From Grifola frondosa (taxonomy: Eukaryota; Basidiomycota; Agaricomycetes; Polyporales; Grifolaceae), in the NCBI GenBank assembly GCA_001683735.1, contig LUGG01000011.1:434001-498000 (forward strand): 64,000 nt of DNA. Reading direction: 5' to 3'. Below the pieces are notes generated by a model. The model ran no database searches. It saw only the letters and a program-made list of their open reading frames with translations, and was not told where the DNA came from. Position 1 is the stretch's first letter, and the number at the start of each line of letters is the position of its first letter. Both the position numbers and the translations under genes were made by a program. Below are positions 31,741 through 46,369 of the stretch, in pieces.

Positions 31741-34700
31741 ATTTGTACACCATGTTAATAGACTGATTTCATTAAATAAATCAAATTTACATACCAGCTG
31801 CAGCTAGAGTTGCAAATTTTGTACCATTACTCACCCAATGTCGAAATATTTCCAAAGTGATACGGAAAGAATCCTTGGCAACATATGTATATTTGATGAC
31901 TTCAGGACACTGCAAACATAAATATCAAATTATGTCATCAGAAAAATAAGTATATTACTCACCTTGTCCACTTTGGCAGTCAGTTGAATTTGATTGATTA
32001 TGGATATGAATGCCAATGTCGTGATTGCCTCTGATTATGGTATTAATGAAATTGAATGCAAAGGCACTTGTACTATCCTCCCAATCCTTTTCATAAGCAA
32101 ATGCTTTCATTAATGACTCCCCGAGAAAGCATGTGAAAGAACTGATAAAGTATCAGACCACCTCACCTGATGATAGAACATTAGGCTTCATTTGACCATT
32201 AGGGTACTCTTAGAGCCTCACCAGGTCTTGAGCATTCTCTTTATCGGGGATTATGAATTTGACAAAAGCAATGGCGGAAGGATTTTGAGAGGAAGATGGA
32301 AGAAGTGAGCATAAAAATACTGATGAGACATCACTGGTAAATTCCATGTTAGCCACAGGATTTTTAATGATAATGCATTGGACCCCCTTTGTGATCTGAT
32401 TTTCAGAGTTGTGAGCTGATTATTGAACAGGTCTTTCATTATAAGGACAGGGTCCTGTCAAGTAGGCCCTTTGATGACCAGGGTGTCCTGATGCAGAAAC
32501 TGCAAAAGCCACTATCTATAAATGTGTCAGAAGTTTTAGACATTGGCAATTAATATGAATACTTATAAGACTCACCTGAGACATATCTTACTTTATTGCA
32601 TGACGAATGATCTACTAATAAGTGTGTTTCAAACAGACATTACTTTGGCATTTGCACATCTTCATCTCACAAAAAAAGAAGTGGAGATCATGATTAAAAG
32701 AATAAGCATAATGGTTCGCTTATACCATACTAGAGTGTATGCTAACATTTATATCAAACACTATCTCCATGCAGAGGTTGTTGCTCTCAGTCAACATATA
32801 ACAAACCTTTAGCATGTGAAAGTTCAAGAAAAGTGCAACTTTCTGCAGATTAATCTGTGAATGGACATTTAATATCTTTATATTTCTGGCATTGTCACTC
32901 CTCATGTCCAAAATATTTTATTAGACTTTTTTATTTTTGTGAAAAACTTTCTACCCTTCATTGTGACTTCTAAGTCTCTGTTGATCCTTGTGTTCTTGCA
33001 CATAAGTGGAAATTGCACTATGAACAAGCACATTAAACCCTTAATTTTCTACAATGACATCTATAGTATTACTATAAAGACCAATTTGTTTGCAGTCAGA
33101 GAGAAAACATTCAGGTTCACATCACCACATCTGATGTTGAAAACAGGATGGCTGCTGATGCTATTACCATCATCAGGCATACAGTGCTCTTAATGCTCTT
33201 TCTCTCCTGCTTTTAAAAGTGGAGTGAAAGGGTTGTGTAACCAGACAAGCTAAAGTCTACGAGTATGCTTACTTGTAACTTTACTTATTCACACTTGCTT
33301 GAGTTTTGAAAATGAAAGCACAGTGTTCAACAAAGTTGAATGAGCTGACATTCCAGATAATCAAACCAGTCTTAAATACTACAGTCCATTTGTAAATGTA
33401 ATGTCCTTTCCCACAATTCATCTTACTCATCCATCTAATATTCTTACTAATTACTCTGTTCTTTGCATCATTAATATGAAACCTATTCCTTCCTTCATCA
33501 CCTGTCTACTCATGTGATTGAACATGTTATGTTCCAGTGTCTACTTATGTCTATGTCCAAAAGAGGAAAATTATTATAGATTACGATGATCTTTCAATTC
33601 CAAAAATATAAAGACTTTGAAAAAGACTCAACTGTCTTATGAGATCATATATAGCTAGCTATCTGGAAAACTTCTCAGGTTAAATGCTCCAGTGCTATCA
33701 GGTCAAGAAATGAGAATTCTGAGGAATATAAGGATATCCAAGAAGGTATATAACAAATGGAATCATTAATGAATGTATGTATTGATGTTAGCCATAGCTT
33801 TTCACATTAAATGGGGCGGGGTTAGAACTCACACAGCTCATTGGCAGGAGAAATGTTGCTTTCTTCTTGAGAAGATATGCTGAGTGCTAGCCTTTTATAT
33901 ATGACAGACAATCATGGTGAAAAGAGCAGGTGCATTATTATGAGAAGATCTCCAGTGATTTTATAAAGGAATTAGAAGCTTATATTCATTGTCAAGCAGA
34001 CATCCATTTGGAAATGCAAGATCACTGTCACAAAGCATGGGCCAGCATTTCTAATTATATCTGCAGTTATCAAGATTGATGAAGATGACTCAAATTTCTG
34101 CTAGTAAATATGATTCTCTTTATTTTTAGTCTTTATCATTGCTTTTTCATCTTGTTGACATTCATGGCTGCTTGCTGTTATTGTTATCATTGTTTCTTGT
34201 CACTTTTAATTCATTATTGCCATTGCTTCCGGTGTCTGTTCCCTATGCAATTTTTGCAAATCTCTTGATAATTAGTTGGACAATATTTGTCAAATTCTTA
34301 GTTTTGATTGACACTGTAGTGATGCTGATTGTTCTCAGTTTGGTAATATATGCTGATATATTCATATAATATTTTAAATATGCTTAATGTCATAAACATT
34401 GACCAATCAATAATGTGAAAAAATTGACAGAAGATTGTGCTCAATGTTTAGCATAATGAGCACAAGATAAGAATCAAGTAGAGAATGGCTGACAGTGATG
34501 AAATATTGATAGATTATGCTGAACATTCAGTACAATGAGCACAAGATGTCATAAGGATAAATAGGTGACAGCAAACAAGCAATATATGTATCCTGTCTCT
34601 TGATATGAGTGACTCATATATCAGGTATCAATAGTACAGATAGTCAGCAATGTATCATCATGCCACTATTTGGTGACAAATATATTTACCAGCTGTGACC

Positions 34701-37079
34701 AACATCTTGATCAGGACTCTGTTCATACTTTATAATCTGTTTGCAAATGGCTTATATTATATACAGCTTGAAAGATGTCAATACAGTATGAGTCCAAGAT
34801 GCTACTATCTCTTTCAACATCCTTCAACTCATACACAATGCATGGCTATTCCAAAGCAATTCACACATGCATCTGTTAATCTGTCTCATCTTTTTCACTT
34901 TCTTGTATCATATTTGTCCATTTAGTCTTGATAGCAGCAATCCACTCCAGCAGCTTCACAGCAAATGATTGAACAATTTTTGATACTGGAAAATAAACCT
35001 CTTGGTCTCATGTCATTTGCTCGAAATTTACTATGAGTTTATTATAGGATGAGAAGAACTCAAATATTTGAACTTATGTTGTAGCTTTCTACATTTTTGG
35101 TGTGTCATACATGAGACAGCATCATCAGAAAAAAGTGCCTGCAATCCATTACTATGCTGATGAAGTTTTTTACAAGAATTTCATTGTCAAGTTTATGTGA
35201 AACTGGTCAAGCTGTGCATCGGCAATAGTAGATAGCTGTCTCACCTATATCAGCAATTGGTTGAAGATTCTCATCACAGTTTACTCACTGTCCGGGCTTT
35301 TTTTCCCAGAACTGATTGAATCGTAAAGCTGCTTTCTGCCAAAGTGTAGTCCCATGCTTCATTGATCTTTGAGCTTGTAGGTTGGGTCTTCAGTCTGACA
35401 TTTCATCTTATAACTGTCTTTAATACCACTATATGACAATCAGTTACCCTTCTCATTCAAGATTATACCACTGACATGTGAAAGATGGTGACCAAAGATA
35501 ACCTTTTCGATAGAGTTTTCAGTTGTGAAGAATGAACTACTCAATGTGCTGAATGCATTATATAATCTCTGCAGGTTCAGCTGGTATGTGCTGCTGCTTT
35601 TGGACCTGGTATTATTGGATTTGATATTAATATGCTTCTGAAGCTTTTACCAAAAAGCCATCCTGCAACATATTGTAAATCTTTTTCGGACCTTTTGACT
35701 CAGAGCTTCAGCACTGTAAACTATCTTTGGTTTCTTGAGTAAATTTGACATGATATAAGGCAAATGTGCACTCACTTTATATCCCAATGGGAGTCAAGAT
35801 ATTTTAGCTGCAGAGCTCTGAAAGACATTAGGAAAGGTGCTATATTTGGACTTCAATAGTTAGTTCACAATAAGTTGATTTGGATTGTTCAAACAAAGAA
35901 TTCAGTTTTAATTGAAATTAATCACATTATTCCCTATAACCATGAGTTTTATCATCTCTCAATCTCATTTCGAAGTTTGATCTGATCTATTAATTTGGTT
36001 ACTTGCATAAGAATATGTACCTTGAATAATATCATTCAGATATTAGAGCTATTATTATACATTGATGGTATTTATGCTTGCACAAGTAACAGCAGCCTAT
36101 TTGAGCATGTCAAAACCTTTTGAGACATGTTGCTCAGTAATGTTACAATATCAGCATCATTACATGCAGCTTCAACATCACAGATAATAAAGTGTTTAAA
36201 CGTTCTTTATATACAATATGACCTCACAATTAAGTTTGTTGATCCTTCCCATTTTATCTCATCATTTAATGTTAAAACCTTTTGATAAGCAGTTTATGAG
36301 TGTCTTGATATCATTGCCACAGCAGTCACTGGCACTAGTGGCTTGACAGGTCAACAACTTGATATATGAATGCAAATTATGCTAAAAATATACAGTCTGA
36401 TAATAAAACTTAAACCTGAGCTAAAATCTAATAAAAACACACACTCTCTGCATACATGTAGGCTGTAACTCAGATCAGTAGTTATAAAATATGTTACAAG
36501 TGGGTTTAACAACTTCTCATTTATTCCATGAATGTGAATGTAACTTGTGAAGAAAAAGGAAAGGAACTTGGAATAAGACTTGACTTTACTCAACTCTGAT
36601 CATAACAATCTGGGGCCAAATGTAAGACTCACACAAATTTCTCATGCTTCTCAGAAATATAGGCACAGTATTTAGAAACATAGTCACAGTCATAGTTGCA
36701 ATAAAGAAGCTAAGATAAACTTAATAGAAGACTTTTTAGTGAAAACTTGGGACAAACATGATGAGATGAGCATGGTATATGATGAAAGTCATGATGAGCT
36801 GTAGAGGTGAAACTGAGCTTTAAACTCAAGAAGAAAACTTATCTGAACTTAGATTGCAAACTAATACTCATCTGGCAAATTATCTGGGGAGAATAATCTT
36901 TCAAGCTTGAACATAAATTCCAAGTATAAACTAAATGTTTGATGTATAATTTCCAGAGAACAATTGTTAAACATCAATATAAATTTTAAAAAATATATCA
37001 AATTGCTAGCAAATAATTTTTGAAGAATACCAGGGGGTTTTATTATATTATCTACTAATTAATTCTATTAGCCAGGCTA

Positions 37080-37250
37080 AAAGAATCAGTGAAGAGTTTT
37101 GGCTGAATTATAAGTACAGTATAATTACAATCTTCAGCCAGACTATGAATACAGTGTAATAACACCATCTGGCCAGGTTCAGCTGACCTGTAATAATAAG
37201 ACATCCTGCAGCCTGGCTGACTATAAGTTACAGGCTAATATGACTGAAAG
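37080..37250 (+). repeat. Imperfect tandem repeat of about 38 bp
   Basis: Roughly four diverged units follow each other, each with GCC(A/T)G(A/G)CT or GGCTGA followed by an (A/T)TAAGTACAGT-like or GAATACAGTGTAAT-like part. No coding frame. Confidence 0.35.
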
Positions 37251-38060
37251 ATGTATCAAAATGTGCTGATGTAGCTTTGCAAAGAACATTTTCATGCTAT
37301 TCTGGGGTTGCATGAATTATATTCTTGATTAATGTTTATAAAATTTGGCAGAGAGAAGATAAATAGATAGGAATGTGCTTGTGTACTGAAAATTGTGTGC
37401 TAAAATTAATATTTTCTGCTGTAAGGAAAAGTGTCCAAGTTTCATTTGAAAAGAGGAGAAATTTTTGAAAGCACACATAAAATTATTACATTCAAATTCT
37501 TGTTCAAACAAATAAACAGATTAGTATTATGATGATCAAATGACCATGACAATAAAAATTCTATCCACTGCAGGTATACATCAAAGTGCTGAGCCATTTT
37601 CTGATAAGCAAGTCTGACTTGCCCAAAAGATCATAAATCAAGGACTTTTCTATAGCAATTGCAACTATTTTTGACAAGAGAAAGACACCATTTAAAGTGA
37701 TAAGCATCAGCAAAATTCAACTTTTGCTTAAAAACCTATTTTGACTTAATGTTACCTTTTTGTCACTTTAAATACTTAATTTGTTGGAAGGCAAATCAAG
37801 TGTGACATTGCGACACTGTAATGGATGGACTTCTGTTATCATACATTTCTTTTCTATATTACCTTATTTAGGCATTGTCGCTACTGAACACCTGGGCAGC
37901 ATAGCTAGCACATCATTTCTTTTTATTTCCGCACAACCCATTTTCAACTGCTTCTGCTCATTGCTACCTACATACTCGTAGCTATATAACACTCTCCTTG
38001 TTGCACCCGATACCTCAGTCACTTGCAGAGACACTGACTGAGCTGTGCATAACCCTTGTT

Positions 38061-39014
38061 ATAATTTTAGAAAAATAAATAGTTTTTAACTTTTTTTTTC
38101 TCTTTTAGTGCTTAATCAATGCAACTAAGAAAGAAAAATGTAATAAGATGAATAAGTAGAGCTATGTAAGTATCTGAAGAAGTTGTTTTGCTGATGTTTT
38201 CAATATTTTAAATGCTTAAATAGATCAGTCAGGTTTGCTTATTATCACTAAATTACAATAGTTGGGTTTTGTCTGAGAGAATGACAGGTGTAATTGTAGC
38301 ACCTTCAGATAGATAGTCTATGTTTACAGACAGTAAGTTCCATTTTTGACTTTTCACTTTTTGCATTACTGACCTGAGTATCCCACCATCAGTCTGCCAT
38401 CAACACCTTGTCACTCCCTTTCTTCTCACCAATCAAGTTCTCTAGTGCATAGCACATGATGTTCTGAAATTCTGAATTGCTAATAAGCTTATAAATGCAA
38501 TTAACTGAATTGTGCTTCCATAGCTCAACATTCTCCACCTGCATATTCCTCTTCTCATCCTGAAGATCTTCTTAATTTTTGACAACTTACATGTCCACTC
38601 AGGCCCTCTATGAAGTATGTCAATCTTTTAGAAAAAGGTGCACTTATTGTTGAAAGATAATGACATGTGATTCTGCATCTAATAGAGTATGTTGTGTCAA
38701 TAAAATCAGATTGGACTCAAAATAAATAAACATACAATTAGCAATGTAAAGTAATTTTTAATCAGATTGTAACTAATTTTGATATTCATTAGCCAGTTTG
38801 CCAGCTCCCACTCCTTCCTACATGCAGGTAACATCCAGCTACTATCATCAAATTTATGCTTTTGGTCACTTCATCAGTAAAATTCAACTTTTTCTTAAAC
38901 TACTTAGATAGTCCTACTTATTTATTTTGTCAGTTTTCTCTTTCTTAATTACCTTATTTATGCACTAAAAGAGAAAAAAAGAGTTGAGAGCCTACTTATT
39001 TTTCTGAAATTAAG
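38061..39014. mobile_element. Decayed element with about 55-bp terminal inverted repeats
   Basis: The left arm (38061-38116) contains TTTTAGAAAAATAAATAG and CTCTTTTAGTGC. The right arm (38956-39014) contains GCACTAAAAGAG and CTACTTATTTTTCTGAAA. They are imperfect inverted copies separated by about 840 bases without coding capacity. Low-complexity A/T runs contribute to the match, so confidence is limited. Confidence 0.4.
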
Positions 39015-39712
39015 TACTCAAAAGTTATAAAACAATGTGACTAATTTTGATGGTATTGTAACACTTATATAAGCAACTCTAAGCATTGAAACCAGTATTG
39101 CTTGAATGCCTCTATTGCCAGGCTTCTGGAACCAGCTGTTGCTATTTGCTTTATATATTTTGTATAGATTATAATATATATTAAATAAAAGATTTTTTGA
39201 TAAGGAAAATTATCAGCTTAAAAGATTTAAACAAGAGCAAGTGAACACTGTAGAATGATGGTATGCACATAATATCTGCAGCCCTCCAAACTCTCTTTGT
39301 GATTATAGTAATCCAAATATAAGCCAGCCAGAGACTCTGCCTATCACATGCACAATCAGGATTGGCTTTTCAAATTGGGCCAAGGCCTTCTCATGTTACA
39401 GAGTATCCTCACATTAAGCACATGTGCATATTATGTATCAGATGATTCACTAAGTCAAACTATTGATACAGCCTGATTGGATGGTTCGATCTCTCTGAAT
39501 CTCCATAAAGGCTATATTGAATGAGATTGGCACCTTTTCAACACCTTTCTGAAATAGCACATTGGAGTCAAGTCTTTTCAGATGCATTCAGATAATCAGG
39601 ACATAATTGCACTAATAATCAGATTCATGCAGCAGCTCCTGGGACTGTTGCAAACCATTTTTCTTTAAGTGAGGCAAGCTTGGTGGTTTAGCCACAGTCA
39701 TTAAGTTTTGTA

Positions 39713-40748
39713 CATAAAGTTAGTAGCAATAAGATATGATGCAAATAGACTCTCAATTTCTCACAAAGGTTCCTTGTATCTGACTTGGTAGCTGATTGTA
39801 CTCACCAAATGCAAGTAAATTGCATATCTCGAACTGCTAAGAGATAAAGAGAAATATAAAGATAAGGCTCAATGATGTGGTCTCTCTCTGTGTACTCTAT
39901 ACATATCATGATAAATAGGGTCCCTTGGATCATAGTGTTTGCAGTCGCAACATGAGACAGAGTTCATATGTAAAATCACAAGTGGCTTGGTAAGTTTCAC
40001 AGTGAGAGTGGAGTTATGCATAAAGTGTACATGATCACAAGTGGAGCTGACAACTTTTGAGCTCTGTGTTTGTGGGAGAAACTCATATCTGATTCATATC
40101 ATGCTGTACATAGATTTTTATGGACTACTCTGGGCATTTGAGATGTGAAAAGACCTCGATACAATCCAAAAGCCAATCAATATTCTAACTAGTAAGAGAG
40201 AGGTCAGTAACAGTATTAACAAAAGTCTGGGATGAAACATGACACAAGTAAGCTATAAGAAATCAAGGAGAATGGGGATACAGAATGTATAGTGGCTAAA
40301 TTACTATATTTGCTAGATATAGCCATGTACTGCACTGGCATGTAAAAGATGTGAAGGTATGTGCAAGTAGATGTGTGCCTTTTTGGGGCATCTATTGGAA
40401 AGAAAGATGCATCATATCAAGGGGACAGTTTGATGTATACCACAAATAATAGTTGTGATGTTGCATTGACATGTGAAGTTATGTGGCATAGCTAAATTAG
40501 TGGGATGAATGACCTAAGATTGGAAAAGAGTCAAAAAGACTGGGATTAGATCTGACACATGTGTTCTGTAAGATAAATACATGTAGGATGCTGAACAATT
40601 GGGTCACAAGTGGTTTAACATGTTGCACATTGTCATGAGGTGATTTTAAATAGCATAATGACATATTGCATGAGTTTTGAGTGTATGAATTAGTGGAACC
40701 ATTGATAGGTGTAGTTTGGCTGATTGCACATCACAATGAAGTCATACA
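39713..40748. repeat. Older, CpG-depleted copy of the 1.06-kb repeat
   Basis: It aligns along its length with 25089-26145. Sites that are CG in the younger copy are TG or CA here: ACACGTCGCACGTCGCCATG at about 26021 corresponds to ACATGTTGCACATTGTCATG at about 40618. Small indels occur, but order and orientation are kept. Confidence 0.7.
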
Positions 40749-40902
40749 TCCCTCACTCATCTCACCACATTTATTCTGAGTAATTCTTCAAGCCTTTTAT
40801 CAAGTTTCACACTAGCTTTTTCACTGTGATTGCAACTGTATTTCTGAAAAGTATAAGGAGTTCATGTGAGCCTTGTTTGGCTGCACACTGTCATGATCTG
40901 AG

Positions 40903-41188
40903 CTAGTATTGCTGTAGCCAAGTCAGGCCTAAATTATATATAACTTATAACTTCTGCACTTTTTCAGATATCATAGTGATCTTAGTGATCTTACCTTCAT
41001 TCTGTAGCTGAGATATAGCATTATCTGCATGTCAAAGAGCAGAATGTTATACCTTGTATTGATGGAGATATGTCCAAAAAGCCAATTGTAAAGTCCAACT
41101 TTTTGATCAGCTATATTATCAATGTAAATGAAATTGAAACATATAAAAGATAATTCTGCAAATAACATGTTACATTCCAATACATATA
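40903..41188 (+). repeat. Uninterrupted copy of a 0.29-kb repeat (empty site for the MITE below)
   Basis: It contains TATTGCTGTAGCCAAGTCAG, CTTCATTCTGTAGCTGAG and TGATGGAGATATG. It aligns with 41860-41951 plus 42456-42638. The comparison shows where the element at 41952-42455 inserted. Confidence 0.7.
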
Positions 41189-41859
41189 CATCTTAGCTAT
41201 TAATTTCAATTGAGATTATGTGATTATCTGCAAAACTCATATCAGAATATCTAAAAAGCTAAAACAGGTAAGACTAAGTCATGGCAACACTATTATATGT
41301 ATATAGTATATAGTAAAAATTATATATGCATTTTGAGTGATATATACATTAAATAGTTGGAGTCTTACTCTTGCAAAAAGTAACTAAAAGCATCAATAAA
41401 GGAAGATTTGAGTTTTGCTAATGCAATCAACTTTCACATGACTTTTCAAGCCCTTCATAAAACTTTCCCTTATGTTTTTGATTGCCTGCCAACAGATGTC
41501 TGACCAATTTCTGGTCCTTGGACAGGCTTCCTGTCTCAATATGGAAAATTGATGACATATTTATAATATCTAGCCATCAAAAATTCTCAAGATATTTTTG
41601 ATTCTGGTAAGACAATATAGAGATATCTCAAGCATTTCACATAGCACAATACTTGTGAATGTCCATCATAGAAGCCTGACCTATTACTCAATTTGGTGTG
41701 GTTTCTGTCCTAAAATGGTTAAAATTGCCACACTTGGAATATTTGCCCAGACAATGTGTTGGAGGAACCCAATAATCTCTACTAACACTTGATCCAAAAA
41801 TTCTTAAAATTTCATAATATGGTCCAGACAGATTTTTTGGATTTTTTTGACCAATTATA

Positions 41860-42638
41860 GTATTGCTGCAGCTAAGTCAGGCCTAAATGATATATAACTC
41901 TTAACTTGTGCAGTTTTTCAAATATCATTGTAATCTCACCTTCATGTTGTATGGTGCGGGCCACTTATATGCTGCTACTTTTGTGCAGCAATAACTCACC
42001 CCACAGATTTAGATCAAATTCTTATCCCTCTGATAAAAGTGCTCCTTTTGATGGTAGGAATCTTTTGGTCAGAGGGTTTTTTATAATTCTGAAAATTGCG
42101 TGAGATATTAAAATTTTAGGATATGAATTTCACCAGTGATGGAAATATATTTCCATATTAAGTAGCATTAAGCTATAATAGGCAATTTAGGTGTCTAATT
42201 GGCATGCCAGAATCTCTGGAATGAGACTTGTACATAGGCATTAAGCTGAACTTAAATTAATGTAGTAGAGATGAGGTTAAAATAATCTGAAAATTTCACG
42301 AAACTGTCCTTGTTCAACCCGACCTTGGTGCGAGCCTGAGTTGAATTCCGCTGTGCTAGTTGCCAAGATGCACAAACCCTGTGTTAGGGTTAAAATTTTT
42401 CGCTGGCCAATTTCACCACTGCACAAAAGTAGTGACGTCTAAGTGGCTCACACCATAGCCTAAATATAGCGACATATGCCTGCCAAAGTGCAAAATGTTA
42501 TACCTTATATTGATGGAGATATGACCAAAAAGCCAATTGCAAAGTTCAACTTTTTCGTCAGCTTTATTACCAATGTAACTAAAATTGAAACATATCAAAG
42601 ATAATTATGCAAATGGTTGTGCTACATTCAAATACATA
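41860..42638 (+). repeat. Second copy of the 0.29-kb repeat, split by an inserted element
   Basis: The left half is 41860-41951 and the right half is 42456-42638. Joined, they align with 40903-41188. The interruption lies at the TA of CTGTAGCTGAG. Confidence 0.7.
41952..42455. mobile_element. 504-bp MITE with terminal inverted repeats and TA target duplication
   Basis: The ends are TGGTGCGGGCCACTTA at the left and TAAGTGGCTCACACCA at the right. The inverted match extends about 38 bases inward, including CTACTTTTGTGCAG against CTGCACAAAAGTAG. TA flanks both sides (41950-41951 and 42456-42457), while the empty copy at 40903-41188 has a single TA. This is the target preference of Tc1/mariner-type transposases. 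It has no coding capacity, so it is non-autonomous. It keeps more CG sites than its host repeat, so it is younger. Confidence 0.75.
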
Positions 42639-43949
42639 GAGAGTATCATGAGATATCATGCTGATGCAGTTATGGTACTGATGACACCCCTTTTAAGGAA
42701 AGAATCATCATCAATCTGATACTTCTGCATCACCAGGACTCAGTTATCTGGATTATGTAATTATATATTTTGAATGACAAGCTACTCTCTCTAGATTCAC
42801 ATGGTTCTCAATTGATTTATTTTGGAGGCAAATCATCTATTTCATTGGCTTAACACAACCTTTTTCATTTTTTTTAAAACTTTTTTTCATCACACACTAT
42901 CTAATTTAATTTCAACATTTTGGTGGCACTTATATAAGCAACTCGGAGCATTGGCACCAGTGTCACCTTTTTGGATGCTTCTTACTTGATTTGGCACAGT
43001 TTCTGCCCCAAAACAGTCGAGATCACCACATTTGGAACACTCACCAATATCCAGACCAGTACAGTCACCAAATGGCCAGGTTCCATAGGTGTGGTGTGAC
43101 AAATGATAGATTAGAATTGATTCAAAAGGAGAGAGAAGAACACAGATTGCTACATGTATCAACCTCATATATTGTGTAGAGACACTTATGCTTATGCTCA
43201 AGGCTGACAAACTCACAGTTTATTACATGATCTTTGAGATATATTCAATTTTTCTAAATTAAATTAATTTCAATGATGTACTCAGCTTTGTATTGAACTT
43301 GTATTTATCTTTATTACTTCTCAATTGTGTTACAGAAGGAATTTAATACATACTAGCTTTCTTGACATGCTATGGAGTAATGAAGAGGACAGCCAATAAA
43401 ACTTTCTCCAAACTGGGTAAAAGTTGTGTCATGGAATCTATAAATTTATATAAATTTTCAGGGGCTACGTGCCACATGGCATGAGAAACTTTCCCAATAC
43501 ATGAAGGCTATTAAATATCATCATTCCCCTTTGTCCCACACACCAGAGGTAACTAGTATGCAATCAATACTGTCATCATCATATTCTTTGTTATAACACA
43601 GAAAATATTTTATGCACATGGAGTTGCAATTCAAAAAATTATATCTTATATTTTAAAACAATGCAACTACATATGTCTGTGGATACAAAAAGTTTCAAGG
43701 GAAGATTTGATCAAACCACAGAGATAGTTGAGTACCTTCTTATGTACAGAAGTGCTCTAAAGTCTTGCCACTGATGCTGAGATAAGCATCCCCAAATGTG
43801 GTAATTATTCAATCTTCTGCTGCTGTGAACAAATCACACAATTTTCAGGCAACAAATCAGCAACATATATCACCATATAACATAGGGATATAGTGACATA
43901 CAAAGCCAAAAAAGCGGTCAAATTAGTGCTTCAATACTCAAAACTACTG

Positions 43950-44197
43950 TACATTACAGACCAACTCGGCGCATCACAGGTCACAAGGACCCTCGACGCG
44001 CCGGATTTTGGCGTCACAAGCGGCCCCGCCGGCTGTGGCGCCGCATGTCACCGCTGCCCAATTTTCCGCGCCTGCGGCGCGGCAGTATCCCCGCCTTTTT
44101 CGCCGGCGGTCACACGTCCCAAGCGGTCGCGCCGCGGCGTCGGACTGGGTGCCATGGGTCACAGGTCACAACCGGCGCCGAGTTGGTCTGTAATGTA
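43950..44197. mobile_element. 248-bp GC-rich MITE with 23-bp perfect inverted ends
   Basis: The left end (43950-43972, TACATTACAGACCAACTCGG then CGC) is the exact inverse of the right end (44175-44197). Just inside, TCACAGGTCACAA occurs near each end in direct orientation. The TA at each extreme may be the target duplication. The interior is very GC- and CpG-rich and non-coding. It lies exactly at the right border of the AT-rich block. Confidence 0.75.
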
Positions 44198-44802
44198 GTG
44201 AATGACTGCCCTGGTCGTGGGCGGGCGGGGTCCCAGGCGCCCGTCACCGCGGTGGCCACCAGACCCGTGGGACATACGTTTTGCTCACCCAATGTTGCAG
44301 ATTGTCCGAAGGGCACCACCAGCCTGCAGCCACTTATGCCCTTTCATCATATGTGGTTCTTCCAATTCTCCTATATTGTGTTCAAATTTTACCACTGCAA
44401 TGTCTTGAAGAGCTCGTGATCAACACAGAAGGCATAATGTCTCTCGTCGAAAATCTCCAACACAAGTTCAAGCCGACATCATCCCGCATTGCCGTTCTTC
44501 GCCAGCGTCCAATCGCTATTGAAAGGCTTACAGCCTATCTCATATCTCTCGAAGCCTGTCAGCATTTGATCATGGCACAAATTCTGTGTCCCGTGACAAC
44601 GAGTTACCCCGCGGACCGCTATTGCTAAGATTCATGTTTCCCATCAACCTTGATACTGCATGAACGAACGAGAGCCGTGACGTTTGAACGAACCTGGAGA
44701 GAACCTGACGCCTGGTGACGCCGTACCCAATCAATGAGTGGGTTTTAGAAAGGGAATTCATAAGTGTTGATGACCACAGCTGTCATTTTCTTCAGGCCGG
44801 AG
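44198..44802. other. Intergenic region upstream of thioredoxin reductase
   Basis: A 63-codon open frame from ATG 44437 (MSLVENLQHKFKPTSSRIAV) has no recognisable family and no supporting splice structure. The last 100 bases are probably the TRR1 promoter and leader. Confidence 0.35.
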
Positions 44803-46297
<1,495 letters not shown>

Positions 46298-46369
46298 ACC
46301 AGACTCCAGGATATTTTTTAGATGTAGTACTCATCATTGGTGTTTTATATAGTAGAATGTTGTAGGTGT

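Larger units (their letters stand above)
23695..43949. repeat. 20-kb AT-rich, CpG-depleted block of decayed repeats
   Basis: Composition switches sharply upstream of the VMA3 start and switches back at a GC-rich element at 43950. Across the block CG dinucleotides are often hundreds of bases apart while TG and CA are abundant; the flanks have several per 100 bases. No open stretch shows a splice-able protein pattern. Several families occur twice or more within the block (listed separately). This is the usual look of old transposon remnants after cytosine methylation and deamination or a RIP-like process. It is probably a constitutive heterochromatin segment. Confidence 0.85.

Noticed and set aside
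38061..39014. Idea that the A/T-rich arms form a replication origin
   Set aside because: No conserved origin consensus can be recognised in a basidiomycete, and the inverted arms fit an old transposon better.
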